Source: Nitrospirota bacterium (GTDB lineage Bacteria > Nitrospirota > Nitrospiria > Nitrospirales > UBA8639). From it: DNA of 12,714 nucleotides. The notes beneath the pieces were generated by a model. It worked only from the letters and a program-made list of their open reading frames with translations. It made no database searches and had not been told where the DNA came from. Every line of letters begins with the position of its first letter. Position 1 is the first letter of the stretch. The stretch spans positions 709,632 through 722,345 of the forward strand of contig CP070628.1 of NCBI GenBank assembly GCA_020355985.1, given 5' to 3'. A program made the translations under genes and the position numbers. This document shows, piece after piece, positions 1-7,880 of the stretch.

Positions 1-133
1 AGGCCCCCCAATTTCCACCAAGGAACATGAGTATGCTCACAAGAAGGCCCAGGAATAATCTTGCCTGTTTCAAAACTTTTTTCTCTATTTTTTCAATCCG
101 CCTTTTGTCAGTTTTCGCTGTCATGAAAAACAT
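1..133 (-). CDS. Partial small membrane protein, N-terminus only
   Basis: An open minus-strand frame runs off the left edge of the window. I read 44 residues: a short start (MFFMTAKTD), a strongly basic helix-like stretch with many Lys, Arg and Glu, then a hydrophobic run (LFLGLLVSILMFLGG) that looks like a transmembrane segment or signal anchor. The start at 133 has AAGGA about 7 nt upstream; the second in-frame ATG at 124 is an alternative. It lies 116 nt downstream of the CopD-like gene on the same strand, so it could be a fourth operon member or a separate gene. I do not recognise the family, and because most of the protein lies outside the window no function is offered. Confidence 0.45.
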   Translation of the reverse strand, partial: MFFMTAKTDKRRIEKIEKKVLKQARLFLGLLVSILMFLGGNWGA

Positions 134-249
134 GACCTCTTCCTTTCTGAGCTTCTTCTTCTCGAAGAATGAGAACAATCTGACAATGTGTTGAGGGGAG
201 AAAGAGGGGAAGAAGCTTCGCCAACTGGAGCTGACCTGAAAAACCTCTA

Positions 250-777
250 TTAAGTATGAAGATGCTTCATGGCCGAAGCACATAAAATAATAAACACGCC
301 CATCCACAGGGCCACTCGTTGAAAAGGCACTGGCTCGACGGCCATTTCGTCCAGTTCTTCTTGATCTTCCTGACCAGTCGGTTCGTTTTTAAAAATAATG
401 GTGTAAAGGAATATGGTCAAAACACCCAACACCAAGAACAATTTAATAAAAAAAACCGTGAGATATTTGGCATGGTGGGCCACACCTTCTCCTGTCGCCA
501 TGATCATACCTTCGCTGACATAATGCAGGTTGAACCCACCAGTAAAGAGAATGACGATCAACAACATTCCCACCACCCGTTTGTATTGCTTGTAAAAGGT
601 TTCCGATATGGGTTTGATCAATTCTTTTGGAACGGTCGTTTTCAGGCAAGGAGTCACCGCCATAACTAGAAAGGCAAGACCACCGATCCACACGACGGCC
701 GAGAGCAGATGTAGCCAATGCAGTAAAATGGGAATGAGTTGGCTGAGGTCGGTGATGACCCCAAGAAGGGATTCCAT
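250..777 (-). CDS. CopD-like four-helix integral membrane protein
   Basis: A 175-residue hydrophobic protein with four likely transmembrane helices, around residues 13-40, 67-87, 105-128 and 154-171. The first helix holds the pattern HWLHLLSAVVWIGG (His20, His23), which is typical of the CopD/HemJ-like superfamily, where helix histidines often bind heme or copper. More histidines are His85, His101, His102, His172 and His174. An acidic loop (about 131-148) precedes the last helix. The start codon shares one base with the stop codon of the upstream radical SAM gene (TAATG), so the two are probably translationally coupled. Substrate and direction are unknown. Copper handling, heme binding in an electron-transfer membrane protein, or a HemJ-like oxidase role are all possible. 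The superfamily call is fairly safe, the function is not. Confidence 0.7.
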   Translation of the reverse strand: MESLLGVITDLSQLIPILLHWLHLLSAVVWIGGLAFLVMAVTPCLKTTVPKELIKPISETFYKQYKRVVGMLLIVILFTGGFNLHYVSEGMIMATGEGVAHHAKYLTVFFIKLFLVLGVLTIFLYTIIFKNEPTGQEDQEELDEMAVEPVPFQRVALWMGVFIILCASAMKHLHT

Positions 778-2159
778 TAGAACTTAAAGACCGGTTTTTC
801 GTTGCCAAAGCGGCGTTTGCGGAGCTCTTCCATTAATTCAATGGTGACGACCGGTATGCCCTCTTCTATGGCGTGACGCTCCACACCCTTTTTCACCATT
901 GCCCGCAAGAAATATGGGATACGATTTAGCCGCTCTTCCGAAGCTTTGTCCCATTCCACTGATGAGGCTTCTGGCACATTGAAGGCAACCTGGATCTTTT
1001 CTCCGCCCTTAGGTGTATACAGGCACCACTCGTCTTCATCCATCCAATCCCCGTGATCCACGTAAGGACGTGCTCGACATCCACCGCAAATCTCACTATA
1101 TTCGCAATCACCACACTTACCTTTTAGATGGGGATAACGAAAGGAATCGAAAACCTCCGACTTCTCCCACAAATCGACAAAGCTAGTATCACGAATATTT
1201 CCAGCGGATAATGGCATATAGGGACATGGGGTCAGGTCTCCATTTGGTGTAACTCGCGCATAATTGGTCCCTGCAAGACATCCTCCACCCATGTAGCCCT
1301 GAGCTTTGGTGATGGGTGAATTCGGATCTTTTTCATAAGCTAGCCGTTTGAAGTGGGGTGCACATCGGGCCCGAACCAACATATCTTGGTATTTATCTTG
1401 GCATTCGATCAAATGGCCCAAAACTTCTTCGTATTGAGAAGGAGAAATGTCAGTGAGTTCTTCTCCGCGTCCTGTACAGACCATGAAAAAGACATTCAGC
1501 ACCTTTGCTCCGAGATCGTGAGACCAATCAATGACCGCCGGCAATTCCTGATAATTCATGGGCTGGGCACTGAAATGCACTTGGAACTGTAATCCGTTGC
1601 GTTTACAGGCCTCAATACCAGCCAACGCGCCCTCCCAGGCATTTGGCAATCCGCGAAAGGCATTGTGTTTGACTGGATCGAGCGAATCGATGCTGATACC
1701 GACTCCCATGACACCTATTTCCACCATCTCCTTGGCCATGTCATCATCAATCAACATGCCATTTGTGCCAAAAACCACCATAAATTGCTGTTTAACGGCA
1801 TGACGAGCAATGTCCAATATGTCGGGTCGCACCAAAGGCTCACCGCCAGTAATAACCAGCAAGCTTCCGGGATTAACCTCGGCAATTTGATCGATCAGAC
1901 GAAAGCATTCTTCAGTTGTAAGTTCATCTTGCCCTCCACCCATCTTGGTCGTCGCATCCAGGTAACAATGATCACATTTAAGATTACAGCGACTTGTGAG
2001 ATTAAGGGCGACGAGATAAGGCTTGAAATCATCAACGGTCCGGCCATCACCCGGTGCTTCGCTACCCGGTCGCAACGATTCGAACCGCGAGACGGCATTA
2101 GAGCCTAATGAAGACAAATTATTGAACAATGAGTTGAGAACAGGAAGGGATTTACCCAT
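777..2159 (-). CDS. Radical SAM/SPASM protein, AhbD/NirJ-like, with C-terminal PCP_red domain
   Basis: A 460-residue radical SAM enzyme. The [4Fe-4S]/SAM motif CNLKCDHC gives Cys58, Cys62 and Cys65, followed by the SAM-binding GGEPL (105-109) and a TIM-barrel core to about residue 225. The SPASM part carries Cys266, Cys294, Cys312 (PCPYMP), the cluster CGDCEYSEICGGCRARPY (Cys349, 352, 358, 361) and Cys379, enough for two auxiliary Fe-S clusters. The PCPYMP...GN...CGGCRAR arrangement resembles the heme-pathway enzymes AhbD and NirJ, which act on porphyrin propionates, but related SPASM enzymes modify peptides, so the substrate is open. Residues about 401-452 form a separate PCP_red-like domain (W403, RLNRIPYF, TIELM), unusual for a radical SAM protein. 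The start overlaps the end of the upstream Usp-fusion gene by 8 nt, with GGAG about 9 nt before the ATG. Radical SAM/SPASM identity is certain; the heme link is inference. Confidence 0.88.
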   Translation of the reverse strand: MGKSLPVLNSLFNNLSSLGSNAVSRFESLRPGSEAPGDGRTVDDFKPYLVALNLTSRCNLKCDHCYLDATTKMGGGQDELTTEECFRLIDQIAEVNPGSLLVITGGEPLVRPDILDIARHAVKQQFMVVFGTNGMLIDDDMAKEMVEIGVMGVGISIDSLDPVKHNAFRGLPNAWEGALAGIEACKRNGLQFQVHFSAQPMNYQELPAVIDWSHDLGAKVLNVFFMVCTGRGEELTDISPSQYEEVLGHLIECQDKYQDMLVRARCAPHFKRLAYEKDPNSPITKAQGYMGGGCLAGTNYARVTPNGDLTPCPYMPLSAGNIRDTSFVDLWEKSEVFDSFRYPHLKGKCGDCEYSEICGGCRARPYVDHGDWMDEDEWCLYTPKGGEKIQVAFNVPEASSVEWDKASEERLNRIPYFLRAMVKKGVERHAIEEGIPVVTIELMEELRKRRFGNEKPVFKF

Positions 2160-4248
2160 TATTGCCAGCTCCGGATTGGGCTTCAGAAGGAGACCCTGTA
2201 CCGGTCAACTTGGCAACAATGTCTTTAACGTTCCCTGTTTTCATGGCTTCTTCCATGGTTTCCTTCGCTTGCTCAATACCTTGGGTAGCCACGTCAAGGG
2301 TAATAGTTGTCGTGCCTATTTTTTCTGCATGCTTGATAATTAACGCTTTGGTGCAGTCTCTCATAAAACCAGCCGGAGCCCGTTCAAGTCGTTGAAGGGC
2401 ATCAGGCTCCCACGTGTACGGGTCAACTCCATTTGTCTCGGATATTTCATCATTTTTGGAGTCAGAACCCATGGCTGAGACCTCCCCTGCAGTTTTATTG
2501 GCAAAAATTGGGGTATAGTCTTCAGCCGCCGCCTCTTGAATCATCGGGGCTGCATACTCCAACGTAATGGTCGTCATTCCTAATTTTCTGGCCGTCTTTT
2601 CAATTTTTGCTTTAGCCCGTCTACGCTGGAATCCCGCAGGGACCGAACGAATAGCTTCTCGTGCATCTTTCGTCCATTGCATGGGAATATCGTCATAAGC
2701 GACATCGGTTTCCAGGCCACCCTCGGCTTGAGCCGCTGCATCGAATATGGATTTATCCACTTGTTTAAATTGTGCCCCTTCCAGACCACAAACCGGACAT
2801 AAGACCGGATGAGCCCCTTTTCCAATATAGCCACATCCCCCACACACATAATAATCTCGAGACATCCGATCCAAATAGTTTTGATTCACGGCACTTAATG
2901 GATTGGCTACTGCTGGTTTTTCTTCTACGACCTTGGACATCATGCCACTCATTGTCGATCCCATTAAATCTTGAGCCACTTGATTGTCAGCTTGCATGGC
3001 ATTCCGATCAACACCTGCAGCATCTAAGGTTCCGCCAAGATTTTTCATTGCATCCATCGCACCCTTAGGGAGAATATCCCCCACTGCATCATCAATGACA
3101 GAATTGCTAATAATGGTATGCCCTTTTTCAATGGCATAGCGGTGAATAGCTGTCTTCGCAACACCTCGCGCAAAAACTGGGATTTTTTCCATGCGATGCA
3201 AAGCCTCTTCCGTCCAGGCAATCGTATATTCCGCTTGAGTATCAATAGGTGGCACAAATTTTCTGTTAGAGATCAAGACATTACAGGGGGCGGAACGCAG
3301 GAGATTTTCGGCGTTGCTGCCAATATCCATATCTTCATCGCTATGCACACCAATGCGTCCAACGATGAGAAGCCACGGCTGCTCTTTCCGGACATATTGA
3401 ATCACCTTCTCAAAGGCCTTGCCATCTAGCAGCGTAGTCTTTATGTCAGCCCCTTCGTCCTGCGCAACATCACGAGAGACATCTAAATGTGACTGATAGA
3501 TTTTAGCCAAACCACTATCAATCACTTCTTCATGCAGTTTTTCTTGTTCTTTAAATCTGAAAACTTTGCCAGCCTCTTCGTTTAGAACACCGGAAATGCT
3601 GTGGAACGCTGCATAATGGAAATATGGGTCAAATGCGGAAATCGCTTCGACTGGTTTATTAAGGGCCTTTCCAAGAGCCAGCGCCGTTTTTAACCCACCA
3701 AAAGAATAATGACTCCCATCCACGGCAACGACAATTTTCCCACCATTCATAGGTTTCGTATTTTTTACAATGAACATATCCGAATTGCGCACGCGTCGTA
3801 TGACACGTTCGGTGTTGCTTCCAATAAGCGAGTCCTTGACTGCTCCCACACCCAAAGCTCCCATAATGGTGAGGTCATAGCCATTTTTGGTGATATCTTC
3901 TGCGATAGCTTTCCAATTGCGCCCTTCCAATGAACGCCGTTCGAGAGGGATATTGGCTTCGTCACATTTCTCACCAACGTAATCCAAATAAGAATCCGTA
4001 ATGATTTGAAGCCCTCGGGTAATAAGAGAATCATGGATTTGCCGCTGTCGATCTAATTCCTTTTCATCATGGTATTCTTCAGGGAGACCGGCTTCCATTT
4101 GCTTAAACCGCTTATCGTGCATTTTGGCCGCATACACATGGCTCCCCACCATTTTCGACCCGAACACTTTCGCAAACTGAACCCCCAGTTCCACAGCCAT
4201 ATTCGAATGGTCTGAATTATCAACTGGTACATATATTGTCTTATACAT
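2152..4248 (-). CDS. Tandem Usp protein fused to rubredoxin-like and three PCP_red-like domains
   Basis: A 698-residue, probably soluble composite protein. Residues 1-163 and about 170-328 are two universal stress protein domains; each keeps the ATP-binding pattern G-x2-G-x9-G-S (Gly130/133/143-Ser144 and Gly297/300/310-Ser311), so both probably bind ATP. Residues 341-392 form a PCP_red-like domain (WTEEALHRMEKIPVFARG). After a Met/Ala-rich linker comes a rubrerythrin-type iron knuckle (YVCGGCGYIG...CPVCG; Cys469, 472, 484, 487). Two more PCP_red-like copies follow at 523-572 and 611-660 (W526 and W613, each with PAGF), then a Gly/Ser-rich tail. Usual Usp proteins have 140-300 residues. GGAGG lies 7 nt before the ATG, an excellent ribosome binding site. 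It is first in the operon and overlaps the radical SAM gene. I infer a sensor or adaptor that joins nucleotide binding to Fe-based electron transfer; the role is untested. Confidence 0.85.
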   Translation of the reverse strand: MYKTIYVPVDNSDHSNMAVELGVQFAKVFGSKMVGSHVYAAKMHDKRFKQMEAGLPEEYHDEKELDRQRQIHDSLITRGLQIITDSYLDYVGEKCDEANIPLERRSLEGRNWKAIAEDITKNGYDLTIMGALGVGAVKDSLIGSNTERVIRRVRNSDMFIVKNTKPMNGGKIVVAVDGSHYSFGGLKTALALGKALNKPVEAISAFDPYFHYAAFHSISGVLNEEAGKVFRFKEQEKLHEEVIDSGLAKIYQSHLDVSRDVAQDEGADIKTTLLDGKAFEKVIQYVRKEQPWLLIVGRIGVHSDEDMDIGSNAENLLRSAPCNVLISNRKFVPPIDTQAEYTIAWTEEALHRMEKIPVFARGVAKTAIHRYAIEKGHTIISNSVIDDAVGDILPKGAMDAMKNLGGTLDAAGVDRNAMQADNQVAQDLMGSTMSGMMSKVVEEKPAVANPLSAVNQNYLDRMSRDYYVCGGCGYIGKGAHPVLCPVCGLEGAQFKQVDKSIFDAAAQAEGGLETDVAYDDIPMQWTKDAREAIRSVPAGFQRRRAKAKIEKTARKLGMTTITLEYAAPMIQEAAAEDYTPIFANKTAGEVSAMGSDSKNDEISETNGVDPYTWEPDALQRLERAPAGFMRDCTKALIIKHAEKIGTTTITLDVATQGIEQAKETMEEAMKTGNVKDIVAKLTGTGSPSEAQSGAGNNG

Positions 4249-4380
4249 TCACTCGCCTCCTTAGCGGAATTCCCACGAAAAAAGCGACACCAAGCCGCTC
4301 GCCTTTATCGCCTTGAAATTCGCCCCTATGCCTAAGATTTTTCAGAAAAACAAGGGGGAATCTTACCACCTCGAATTTCC

Positions 4381-4407
4381 CTTATGCAAGCCAAAGACAT
4401 TAGTCAA
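4381..4407 (-). promoter_or_regulatory. Candidate promoter of the Usp operon
   Basis: On the minus strand, TTGACT (4407-4402, five of six matches to a sigma-70 -35 box) is followed after 15 nt by CATAAG (4386-4381, four of six matches to a -10 box). The spacer is shorter than the preferred 17 nt, which weakens the call. It would give a leader of about 125 nt containing the 4333-4365 inverted repeat. Confidence 0.28.
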
Positions 4408-4751
4408 ATACTCTGTTACTCATGGATAAAATTATTTATTTTTCAACTGTTTTTGTCTTTTCTCTTTTGAGGCTTTCCATGATCAATTTGGTTAAATTAC
4501 CTACGTATATCATTCCATTTTTAATTTAAGTAATTCATTCTATTCTTGGGTGGTGACGATGGGGAAAAGAATGTTTCTCCTGAACTCTTGGGAGGTATTT
4601 CCTAAAGTAGTATGAATAAGAAATTGATCTTAATACCCTAAGATTCACCTATCCTCTGTTCAAGTTTTTCAACTTTTTTCCGAGAAAATATCATTTTTTT
4701 CTTCACCCCGTTTCCTTCGATAATATTCAAAATTATTTTTTTGCCTTTATT

Positions 4752-4781
4752 TTGCACAAATGCATTGCTTTAACGTATAGT
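4752..4781 (+). promoter_or_regulatory. Candidate metK promoter
   Basis: TTGCAC (4752-4757) and TATAGT (4776-4781, five of six matches to the -10 consensus) are separated by 18 nt. Transcription would start near 4788 and give a leader of about 78 nt before metK. The -35 box is weak (three of six matches). This is the best sigma-70-like match I see upstream of metK. Confidence 0.42.
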
Positions 4782-4828
4782 AAGCGTTTTGGTTTTTGCA
4801 TTATTCACTTAGGGTCTTGGTCCGAGAG

Positions 4829-4841
4829 GAGCATGAAGCTC
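4829..4841 (+). promoter_or_regulatory. Small hairpin in the metK leader
   Basis: GAGC, a five-base loop ATGAA and GCTC form a perfect 4-bp stem ending 24 nt before the metK start, followed by an AGGGGG ribosome binding site 5 nt from the ATG. The stem is too short to call a riboswitch. Its position just upstream of the ribosome binding site of a SAM-synthesis gene is the only reason to list it. Confidence 0.2.
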
Positions 4842-4865
4842 AACTCATTTAATTAGGGGGATTCA

Positions 4866-6017
4866 ATGAGAAAAAGTAGTTACCTGTTTACATCGGAATC
4901 GGTCACAGAAGGACATCCAGATAAAATCGCTGACCAAATATCGGATGGTATTTTGGATGCGATTATGGCTAAAGATAGGAACTGCCGGGTAGCCTGCGAA
5001 ACGTTGATTACAACCGGAATTGCCTTCGTTGCTGGAGAAATCTCCACCAAAGCCTATGTAGAAATTCCTGATATTATTCGAGAGACCATTAAAGGCGTTG
5101 GATATTCAGATGCAACTTGGGGATTTGATCATCGTACCTGCTCGGTCTTGACCTCAATTGATAACCAGTCTGGCGATATCGCGATGGGGGTGGATACCGG
5201 AGGAGCCGGGGATCAAGGCCTCATGTTTGGCTATGCCTCCAATGAGACCGCCGAACTGATGCCTATGACCATTGTCCTCGCCCACCGACTGACTCGACGA
5301 TTAGCTGAAGTGCGAAAGAAAAACATTTTGAATTGGGTCCGCCCAGATGGGAAAGCCCAAGTCACCATTGAATACAAAAATGGCAAGCCTGTCAGAATCG
5401 ATACGATCGTCGTTTCTACACAACACAGTGATAAGGTGACATCCAAGAAAATTGAAAAAGATATCATGGAAAAAGTGATTATTCCCGTCATGCCCAAGAA
5501 GCTATTTGACCCTAAAAAAGTCAAATTCCACATTAATCCAACCGGACGATTTGTCGTGGGAGGACCAATGGGTGACGCAGGACTAACAGGCCGAAAAATC
5601 ATTGTCGACACTTATGGTGGAGTAGGTAGCCACGGTGGCGGAGCCTTTTCTGGTAAAGATCCGAGCAAAGTTGATCGGTCGGCCTCTTACATGGCCCGTT
5701 ACATTGCAAAAAATATCATTGCCGCTCGGTTGGCTGAAAAATGCGAAGTGCAACTGGCCTACGCCATTGGGGTTGCTGAACCTGTTTCAGTCTTGGTGGA
5801 TACCAAAGGAACAGAAAAAACCGATGTAGAACGCATCGAAAAATTAGTACGCAAGCATTTTTCCTTAACCCCAAAGAATATTATCGAACACCTCAAATTA
5901 CGCCGTCCCATCTATAGACAGACAGCCGCCTATGGACATTTTGGGCGAAACGAACCAGGGTTTACCTGGGAAAAGACAGACAAAGCTGCCTTGCTGCGAC
6001 GGGAAGCTGGTTTATAA
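4866..6017 (+). CDS. metK: S-adenosylmethionine synthetase
   Basis: Makes S-adenosylmethionine from methionine and ATP, releasing phosphate and pyrophosphate; a cytoplasmic, usually tetrameric enzyme. The 383 residues match the bacterial family length (about 380-400). Seen motifs: [12 protein letters not shown] (9-20) with the N-terminal catalytic His17, the ATP-site hexapeptide GAGDQG (113-118) and the P-loop-like [17 protein letters not shown] (257-273), so all three core domains are intact. The start is fixed by AGGGGG 5 nt upstream and by the conserved SYLFTSESV beginning. It is followed after 125 nt by ahcY, and together they form part of the activated-methyl cycle. The product is also the cofactor of the radical SAM enzyme encoded divergently upstream, although nothing shows common control. 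Confidence 0.97.
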   Translation: MRKSSYLFTSESVTEGHPDKIADQISDGILDAIMAKDRNCRVACETLITTGIAFVAGEISTKAYVEIPDIIRETIKGVGYSDATWGFDHRTCSVLTSIDNQSGDIAMGVDTGGAGDQGLMFGYASNETAELMPMTIVLAHRLTRRLAEVRKKNILNWVRPDGKAQVTIEYKNGKPVRIDTIVVSTQHSDKVTSKKIEKDIMEKVIIPVMPKKLFDPKKVKFHINPTGRFVVGGPMGDAGLTGRKIIVDTYGGVGSHGGGAFSGKDPSKVDRSASYMARYIAKNIIAARLAEKCEVQLAYAIGVAEPVSVLVDTKGTEKTDVERIEKLVRKHFSLTPKNIIEHLKLRRPIYRQTAAYGHFGRNEPGFTWEKTDKAALLRREAGL

Positions 6018-6044
6018 TTTTTAAAAGAAGCATTTAGTATAGAT

Positions 6045-6070
6045 GGGGGAAGAAGCGAGCTTTCTCTCCC
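6045..6070 (+). terminator. Hairpin between metK and ahcY
   Basis: An 11-nt arm (GGGGGAAGAAG, 6045-6055) pairs with CTTTCTCTCCC (6060-6070) across a four-base CGAG loop, with two G-U pairs and one A-C mismatch. The following stretch is T-rich but lacks a continuous T-run, so it is at best a weak or partial terminator. It could also act as a processing site that lets metK and ahcY messages differ in abundance. Confidence 0.38.
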
Positions 6071-6142
6071 TCAATCTTTATCTTTGTATTCTGTAATTTT
6101 TCACCTAGTCAGACACACAGACCAACGAGGGGAGTGAGTATC

Positions 6143-7528
6143 ATGAGTACTGCAAGCACATTAGAAACAACCACACAAGATTATAAAGTTGCGGATATCA
6201 GCCTTGCCGATTGGGGGCGAAAAGAACTGCAAATTGCCGAAACGGAAATGCCAGCCTTGATGGCCCTCCGAGATAAACACCGGAGTTCTCAGCCGCTAAA
6301 GGGGGCCAAAATTTTGGGTTGCATTCACATGACCATTCAAACTGGGGTGTTGATTGAAACCCTGATTGAACTGGGCGCTGAAGTGCGCTGGTCTTCCTGT
6401 AATATCTTTTCAACTCAAGATCACGCCGCAGCCGCCATTGCAGCAAAAGGGATCCCTGTTTTTGCATGGAAGGGAGAGACCGCGGATGAATATGATTGGT
6501 GCTTGGAACAAACCATTTTAAAAGATGGCAAGCCCTGGGATGCCAACATGATTCTGGATGATGGAGGCGACCTGACGCTGATGATTCATGAAAAGTACCC
6601 GGCTATGCTGGATCACATCCATGGCATTACTGAAGAAACTACAACAGGAGTGCATCGATTACAGGAAATGGTGAAAAATGGCACATTAAAAGTTCCAGCC
6701 ATCAACGTAAATGACTCTGTCACCAAGTCTAAGAATGACAATAAATATGGATGCCGCCACAGCTTGAATGATGCAATTAAACGGGGCACCGATCATCTGC
6801 TCTCCGGGAAAAAAGCGTTGGTCATTGGCTACGGTGATGTAGGGAAGGGTTCGGCCCAATCACTCCGGCAAGAAGGCATGGTTGTCAAGATATCCGAGAT
6901 AGACCCGATTTGTGCCATGCAAGCCTGCATGGACGGATTCGAAATTGTCTCTCCCTACAACAACGGCATTAATACAGGAAAGGTCGAGAACATTAATGTC
7001 AGTCTCCTTAGCCAAACTGATTTGGTCGTTACCACGACAGGGAACCTAAACGTCTGCGATTCTGCCATGTTACAATCGTTAAAATGTGGCGCGGTCGTGT
7101 GCAACATCGGCCACTTTGATAATGAAATCGATACAGCGTACATGCGGAAAAACTGGGAATGGGAGGAAATCAAACCTCAGGTTCACAAAGTCTACCGGAA
7201 TAAGACCACCAAAGATCATTTGATCCTATTGTCCGAAGGACGTCTGGTAAATCTTGGTAATGCTACTGGGCACCCCTCGCGCATTATGGACGGCTCATTT
7301 TCCAATCAGGTCTTGGCGCAAATATATCTGTATGAACGAAAGTATGCTGACCATGTGGAACCAGAACCCCCAACGGTCCAAGTTCTTCCCAAGATTTTGG
7401 ATGAAGAAGTGGCGGCCCATATGGTCCGTGGATTTGGCGGGGTCTTGACCAAACTGACACAAGCGCAAGCGGATTACATTCATGTGCCTATTGATGGCCC
7501 GTTTAAAGAAGATACCTACAAGTATTAA
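6143..7528 (+). CDS. ahcY: Adenosylhomocysteinase (SAH hydrolase)
   Basis: Splits S-adenosylhomocysteine reversibly to adenosine and homocysteine, using tightly bound NAD; it relieves product inhibition of methyltransferases. With the ATG at 6143 it has 461 residues, within the bacterial range. Motifs: [15 protein letters not shown] (60-74), [15 protein letters not shown] (86-100), ILDDGGDLT (137-145), [20 protein letters not shown] (188-207), the NAD-binding GYGDVGKG (229-236) and the C-terminal KEDTYKY ending that contributes to the neighbouring NAD site. An in-frame GTG at 6134 would add three residues, but it sits inside the Shine-Dalgarno sequence GGGGAG, which lies 8 nt before the ATG, so I chose the ATG. 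It follows metK on the same strand; an imperfect hairpin between them leaves open whether they share one transcript. Confidence 0.97.
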   Translation: MSTASTLETTTQDYKVADISLADWGRKELQIAETEMPALMALRDKHRSSQPLKGAKILGCIHMTIQTGVLIETLIELGAEVRWSSCNIFSTQDHAAAAIAAKGIPVFAWKGETADEYDWCLEQTILKDGKPWDANMILDDGGDLTLMIHEKYPAMLDHIHGITEETTTGVHRLQEMVKNGTLKVPAINVNDSVTKSKNDNKYGCRHSLNDAIKRGTDHLLSGKKALVIGYGDVGKGSAQSLRQEGMVVKISEIDPICAMQACMDGFEIVSPYNNGINTGKVENINVSLLSQTDLVVTTTGNLNVCDSAMLQSLKCGAVVCNIGHFDNEIDTAYMRKNWEWEEIKPQVHKVYRNKTTKDHLILLSEGRLVNLGNATGHPSRIMDGSFSNQVLAQIYLYERKYADHVEPEPPTVQVLPKILDEEVAAHMVRGFGGVLTKLTQAQADYIHVPIDGPFKEDTYKY

Positions 7529-7538
7529 CTTGCCCTCT

Positions 7539-7573
7539 CTTTGATCGCTTTCCTTTTAGGAAAGCGATCAAAG
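7539..7573 (+). terminator. Perfect 15-bp hairpin after ahcY
   Basis: Arms at 7539-7553 and 7559-7573 (core TTTGATCGCTTTCC and its complement) pair without mismatch around the loop TTTTA, starting 11 nt after the ahcY stop codon. Position and strength fit a transcription end, but no T-run follows (next bases CAATCCACATC). It is therefore either a U-tract-less terminator or a 3'-end stabilising stem. The symmetry would also allow it to work from the other strand. Confidence 0.6.
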
Positions 7574-7880
7574 CAATCCACATCAATCTAGCCCATCTAA
7601 TGACCAACTGGATTTTTCAAATAAATCTGTTAAACTATCTAACAAGGGAAGTGTATTCATCGCCTTCCTCTTTACATGAAGCCTGCTAGTATGTATTCTT
7701 CCTTCGCTCTTTTGTAGGGGTAGGCTTCTACCTGTAAATTAAGATTTTCCTTAACCACTTTCCTGTAAAAGAGTTACCATTTTAAATGTTTTCTCGGATA
7801 ATTGACCCCGCGCCTTTGGATTATCTCTCTGTAGGAATTTCCCAACGGGCGTTTGGCGAGAGACTAAGGACATTACGGTT
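7574..7880. other. Intergenic region upstream of the desaturase
   Basis: About 300 nt without a credible gene. A 5-bp perfect stem (GGTAG at 7719-7723, CTACC at 7728-7732, loop GCTT) lies between TTGTAG (7712-7717) and TAAATT (7735-7740). These are spaced by 17 nt like a weak sigma-70 promoter, each with only partial consensus match, so the palindrome could be an operator. AAGGA lies 10 nt before the desaturase ATG. I see nothing else in this stretch. Confidence 0.4.

Larger units (their letters stand above)
4249..4865. other. Divergent AT-rich intergenic region
   Basis: This 617-nt spacer separates the minus-strand Usp operon from plus-strand metK. It is clearly more AT-rich than its flanks, with T-runs near 4436-4460 and 4665-4745. 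I find no credible gene in it, only very short frames without a ribosome binding site. It should hold both promoters; candidates are listed separately. A 7-bp inverted repeat (TAAGATT at 4333-4339, AATCTTA at 4359-4365) sits in the probable leader of the Usp operon and could be a protein-binding site or a weak hairpin. The section 4410-4740 is otherwise unexplained and could hold a small RNA, but nothing in it proves this. Confidence 0.6.

Noticed and set aside
1665..2108. 147-codon plus-strand open frame inside the radical SAM gene
   Set aside because: Antisense to the conserved CxxxCxxC and GGEPL region; the composition is that of a reversed coding frame.
4811..4845. SAH or SAM riboswitch before metK
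   Set aside because: Only a short fragment resembles an aptamer; the conserved downstream pairing halves and the pseudoknot partner are absent.
5231..5611. 126-codon minus-strand open frame inside metK
   Set aside because: It lies fully within a well-supported metK coding frame, has no recognisable motif and no ribosome binding site context, so it is a shadow frame.
6134..6142. GTG start for ahcY adding three residues
   Set aside because: The GTG overlaps the Shine-Dalgarno sequence, while the ATG at 6143 is correctly spaced from it.
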